NCBI GenBank assembly: GCA_020637295.1
Contig: JACJWF010000015.1
Coordinates: 1-64,000, forward strand
Length of the DNA stretch: 64,000 nt
Origin: Acidimicrobiaceae bacterium
GTDB taxonomy: Bacteria > Actinomycetota > Acidimicrobiia > Acidimicrobiales > Ilumatobacteraceae
Direction of reading: 5' to 3'
The translations under genes were made by a program, and so were the position numbers. The first letter of the stretch is position 1; each line of letters starts with the position of its first letter. Of the stretch, positions 61,088 through 64,000 are shown one piece after another. Under the pieces are notes generated by a model. It did no database searches, had not been told where the DNA came from, and saw only the letters and a list, made by a program, of their open reading frames with translations.

Positions 61088-62898
61088 GCAGCAGCCTGGA
61101 TGGTGTACAGCTCGGCGTAGGTGCCGCCGAGAGCCATCAGTTCGTCGTGGGTGCCGTGCTCCACGACGTGGGCGCCGGACAGCACGACGATGCGGTCCGC
61201 CATGCGCACGGTGGAGAACCGGTGGGACACGAGGATGGTGATGCCGCCACCCTCGCTGGCGGTGCGGGCCTGGCCGGCGAAGCGCTCGAACAGGGCGTGC
61301 TCGGTCTCGGCGTCCAGCGCCGAGGTGGGCTCGTCCAGCACCATCAGCAGTGGGGCCTCGCGGGCCAGGCCGCGGGCCAGCGCCAGCTTCTGCCACTGCC
61401 CGCCGGACAGGTCCACACCACCTGGCCAGGTGGGGCCGAGTTGGGTGGCCAAGCCCTCGGGCAGTCGCTCCACCACGTCCACCGCACCGGCTCGCTCCAC
61501 CGCACCCGCGGCCGCGGGCTCGTCGTCCAGCCGGGGCAGGTCGCCGAGGCCGACGGTGTGTTGGGCGGCGAACTCGAAGCGCACGAAGTCCTGGAACGCG
61601 CCGGCCATCCGCTGGCGCCACGCCTCGTCGTCGATGGTCGCGAGGTCCGCACCATCCACCTCCACCCGGCCCTCGGTCGGCCGGTACATGCCGGCCAGCA
61701 GCTTGATCAGGGTGGACTTGCCGGCGCCGTTCTCGCCCACCACCGCCACCACCGACCCGGCTTCCAGCTCCAGGTCCACATGGTCGAGCACCAGCCGGTC
61801 CGAGCCGGGGTAGGTGAAGGACACGTCGCGCAGGGCGATGCCATGCTCCAGCCGCGCCGGCGGCGTTCCCGTGGCATCCTCTCGCCGGTCGGCCACCAAC
61901 TGCTCCAGCCACAGCAGGCGCTGGGCGCCCTGGATGAAGAAGCCGCCACTGTCCACCTCCGTCGCCGCCGCGCCGATGTAGGCGGTGAGGCGGGAGCCGG
62001 CGGCGATGACGATCAGCGTGTCCGCGGCGCGGTCCGCGCCGGAGCCGTTGATGACCGCCTGGATGGCGACGATGAAGGCCGCGGCGAACACGGCCCACGC
62101 GCTGGCCTGGATCAGTGCCGAGCGGACGCGGGCGGCCTCCATCGTCGTGACGAACGTGTCCCACGCACCGGCCCGGGCCGCCGCCATCGAACCCGTCGCT
62201 CGGGCCACGCGGAGCTCCTTCGCCGAGCCGGCGTCCACCCCCAGCACGAACAGGTGGCGGGCCAGGCGGCGCTGCGACGCGGCGCCCTCCCACACCTTCG
62301 ACTCCGCCCTGCCGCGGCGCGCCGACGCCCAGACGGGCGGGAGCGCAGCCAGGCCGAGCAGCAGCATCGCCGGGTGCACGGTGGCCAGCACCACCATCAC
62401 CACCACCAGCCGCAGCAGGACGGCGAACCCGCTGAAGATCGACAGGAACACATGGTCCAGCGTGAACACCTGGTCGCGCAGCATCGCCAGGCGGTCCAGC
62501 ATCTCCGGCCGCTCGTGGTGCTCGATGCCCGGCGTGGTCGCCTGCAGGCGGGCGACGTGGGTCTCCAGCGCGACGGCCAGGCGCTGGCGGAAGCGCAGGT
62601 GGATGCGGTCGCCGCCGGCGCGCAGCAGCCACCCGCCGACGCAGGAGAACCCGAGGCCGACACCGGCAACGATCAACTGGGTGCGGTCCGGTGAATCGGG
62701 CGTCTGCAGCGCCCGGGCGAGGATGCCGATCCACAGCGCGAAGAGCGCGTCGGGGATCGCCGCCGCGATGGTGATGCCCAACGACACCCACAGCAGCGCC
62801 GGCTGATAGCGGAAGCCGAGGCGCAGCAGGAACCGCATCGACTGGAACCCCTTGGGCAGCTCGCCCATCGGGTCGGTCGTGTCGGGCTCGTCAGCCAT
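61078..62898 (-). CDS. ABC exporter half-transporter (membrane plus ATPase)
   Basis: ATG 62898 gives 606 residues. The N-terminal membrane domain (about 30-330) has hydrophobic helices such as LLWVSLGITIAAAIP and LLRLVVVMVVLATVHPA. The ATPase has Walker A GENGAGKS, signature DLSGGQWQKLA, Walker B LLMVLDEPTSALD and an H-loop VSHRFST. It starts inside the last 8 bases of the other half-transporter gene, so the two probably form a heterodimeric exporter. The cargo is unknown. Confidence 0.88.
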   Translation of the reverse strand: MADEPDTTDPMGELPKGFQSMRFLLRLGFRYQPALLWVSLGITIAAAIPDALFALWIGILARALQTPDSPDRTQLIVAGVGLGFSCVGGWLLRAGGDRIHLRFRQRLAVALETHVARLQATTPGIEHHERPEMLDRLAMLRDQVFTLDHVFLSIFSGFAVLLRLVVVMVVLATVHPAMLLLGLAALPPVWASARRGRAESKVWEGAASQRRLARHLFVLGVDAGSAKELRVARATGSMAAARAGAWDTFVTTMEAARVRSALIQASAWAVFAAAFIVAIQAVINGSGADRAADTLIVIAAGSRLTAYIGAAATEVDSGGFFIQGAQRLLWLEQLVADRREDATGTPPARLEHGIALRDVSFTYPGSDRLVLDHVDLELEAGSVVAVVGENGAGKSTLIKLLAGMYRPTEGRVEVDGADLATIDDEAWRQRMAGAFQDFVRFEFAAQHTVGLGDLPRLDDEPAAAGAVERAGAVDVVERLPEGLATQLGPTWPGGVDLSGGQWQKLALARGLAREAPLLMVLDEPTSALDAETEHALFERFAGQARTASEGGGITILVSHRFSTVRMADRIVVLSGAHVVEHGTHDELMALGGTYAELYTIQAAAYR

Positions 62899-64000
62899 GG
62901 TCCACCTCCCCGCCGTGAATGCCGTCAGCACCGTCCAGTTGACCCGCACCGTCGAGGTGGTCGAGATGGTCGAGATGGTCCATGTCCACGTCCTCGCCGT
63001 CCTCGCTCTCCTCCGCGTCCAGCCCCAACGCGAACCGAGCCGCCTGGAGGTCGAACATCGTGCGGTAGCGGCCATCGAGTGCCATCAGCTCCTCGTGGGT
63101 GCCCTGCTCCACCACCTCCCCGTGCTCGATCACCACGATGCAGTCCGCGTGGCGGACCGTGGAGAAGCGGTGGGAGATGAGGATGGTCGTGCGCCCTCTC
63201 GTCGCGTCCAGCAAGCGCTCGAAGATCTCCGCCTCGCCGCGCACGTCCAGCTGCGCGGTGGGCTCGTCGAGGACGATCACGCCTGCGCCCAACTCCACGG
63301 CGGCGAGCGCACGCGCCAGCGCCACCCGCTGCCACTGGCCGCCCGACAGGTCGGTGCCGCCCTCGTAGGCCTTCGACAGCGTCCGGTCCAGCTCGGCCAG
63401 GCCCTCCGCGCCGGCCACCACCAGGGCGCGCTGCACCACCGGGTCCACCGCGGGGTCGGTGCCCGCCCCGATCGACGCCGGCACCACGTTGTCGCGCATC
63501 GACAACTCCAGGCGCACGAAGTCCTGGAACACCACGGCCACCCGCTCGCGCCACTGGTCCACGTCGAAGCGACGGATGTCCGCCCCGTCCACCTCCACCG
63601 CACCACTGGTGGGGTCGTACAGGCGGCACAGCAGCTTGACGAGCGTGGTCTTGCCAACACCGTTGCGCCCGACGATGGCCAACGACCGGCCGGCCGGGAT
63701 GGTGAGGTTGAGCCGCTCGTAGACCGGCTCGCCGCCGGAGGGGTACGTGAACGCGACGTCGCGGAAGCGGATCTCCCGCTCCGGCAGACCCGCGGGATCC
63801 GCGGCCGGGTCGGGCGACGCCGCCAGCGCGCCTTCATCCGCCATCCGTGCAGCCAGCTTCCACACCGCCTTCACCGGCGCCGCCGCAGAGTCCAGCGCCC
63901 AGGAGAACGACGCCCCTACGCCGAGCGCGGTGACGCCCACCAGCGCCTGCGCCGCCACCACCAGTTCGGCCAGGGTGCGGTCGCCGTGCAGCGCGCCACG
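62891..64000 (-). CDS. ABC exporter half-transporter, truncated by the window end
   Basis: The frame is open to the window edge, so the membrane domain is mostly missing. The ATPase part is complete: Walker A GRNGVGKT, a Q-loop in AVVFQDFVRLE, signature DLSGGQWQRVALA, Walker B GVIVLDEPTAQLD and SHRFSTVRHAD. The C-terminal tail is acidic, with a DHLDHLDHLD repeat (about 62955-62985) and further histidines, possibly metal-binding. It overlaps the partner half-transporter by 8 bp. Confidence 0.85.
   Translation of the reverse strand, partial: RGALHGDRTLAELVVAAQALVGVTALGVGASFSWALDSAAAPVKAVWKLAARMADEGALAASPDPAADPAGLPEREIRFRDVAFTYPSGGEPVYERLNLTIPAGRSLAIVGRNGVGKTTLVKLLCRLYDPTSGAVEVDGADIRRFDVDQWRERVAVVFQDFVRLELSMRDNVVPASIGAGTDPAVDPVVQRALVVAGAEGLAELDRTLSKAYEGGTDLSGGQWQRVALARALAAVELGAGVIVLDEPTAQLDVRGEAEIFERLLDATRGRTTILISHRFSTVRHADCIVVIEHGEVVEQGTHEELMALDGRYRTMFDLQAARFALGLDAEESEDGEDVDMDHLDHLDHLDGAGQLDGADGIHGGEVDHG

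Noticed and set aside
59897..62791. 964-codon minus-strand open frame
   Set aside because: It covers parts of the serine hydrolase, methyltransferase and ABC genes in another frame, and its residues are biased to Arg/Pro/Gly/Ala.
62950..62985. Short direct repeat as a CRISPR-like or regulatory array
   Set aside because: It is an in-frame coding repeat (DHL units) with no spacers.

Overview
This is a GC-rich, gene-dense actinobacterial chromosome segment. GTG and TTG starts are common, and several genes have a TANNNT -10 hexamer 6-8 nt before the start codon, as in leaderless transcription. There is also an F420-type (LLM) flavin oxidoreductase and a SARP/BTAD regulator. The overall flavour suggests Acidimicrobiia (Ilumatobacter-like), but there is no rRNA or other marker, so the placement is a guess. 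No tRNA, rRNA, CRISPR array, transposase, integrase or DNA methyltransferase was seen, and no stretch over 300 bases lacks a gene.

From 0 to about 51.4 kb the window is an unusually long defence/conflict island. Region 1 (0-9.6 kb): the tail of a PDZ protease, an unknown gene, a DUF3293 gene, a 1468-residue Rhs lipoprotein ending in a PD-(D/E)XK nuclease domain, and a minus-strand set (DUF6884, GIY-YIG-like, hydrophobic protein, membrane-anchored Mrr-like nuclease). Region 2 (9.8-16.8 kb): a six-gene operon of vWA protein, PP2C phosphatase, two degenerate Ser/Thr kinases, and a MotA/MotB-like membrane pair. It resembles a TerY-P phosphorylation triad coupled to a stator-like channel and is the strongest candidate for an undescribed system. 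It lies between an intact DUF6884 gene and a frameshifted partial copy of that gene. Region 3 (17-22.6 kb): a PemK-like gene with two SF1 helicases, and a FitAB/VapBC-type toxin-antitoxin pair. Region 4 (22.6-31.8 kb): an Abi_2-like HEPN gene with a hairpin upstream, and a complete Wadjet (JetABCD) plasmid-defence operon of the DUF2397/DUF2398/DUF2399 branch. Region 5 (31.9-39.9 kb): a DUF3800-like protein, a sigma-factor/vWA cluster, a NERD-helicase, an alpha/beta hydrolase with a membrane-inserting tail, and a membrane-anchored repeat protein. Region 6 (40.1-51.4 kb): a SIR2 operon (SIR2, unknown, metallophosphatase, nuclease), a four-gene operon made only of nuclease folds, an McrA-like HNH nuclease, and an AbiE-type type IV toxin-antitoxin pair under a perfect palindrome.

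From 51.4 kb to the end the content is ordinary chromosome: dienelactone hydrolase, zinc-metalloprotease lipoprotein, LLM oxidoreductase, BTAD/NB-ARC/TPR regulator, two small lipoproteins, a beta-lactamase-fold hydrolase, a homocysteine S-methyltransferase, and a pair of ABC exporter half-transporters, the second running off the window end.

All functional calls come from reading motifs in translated sequence. No database search was run.
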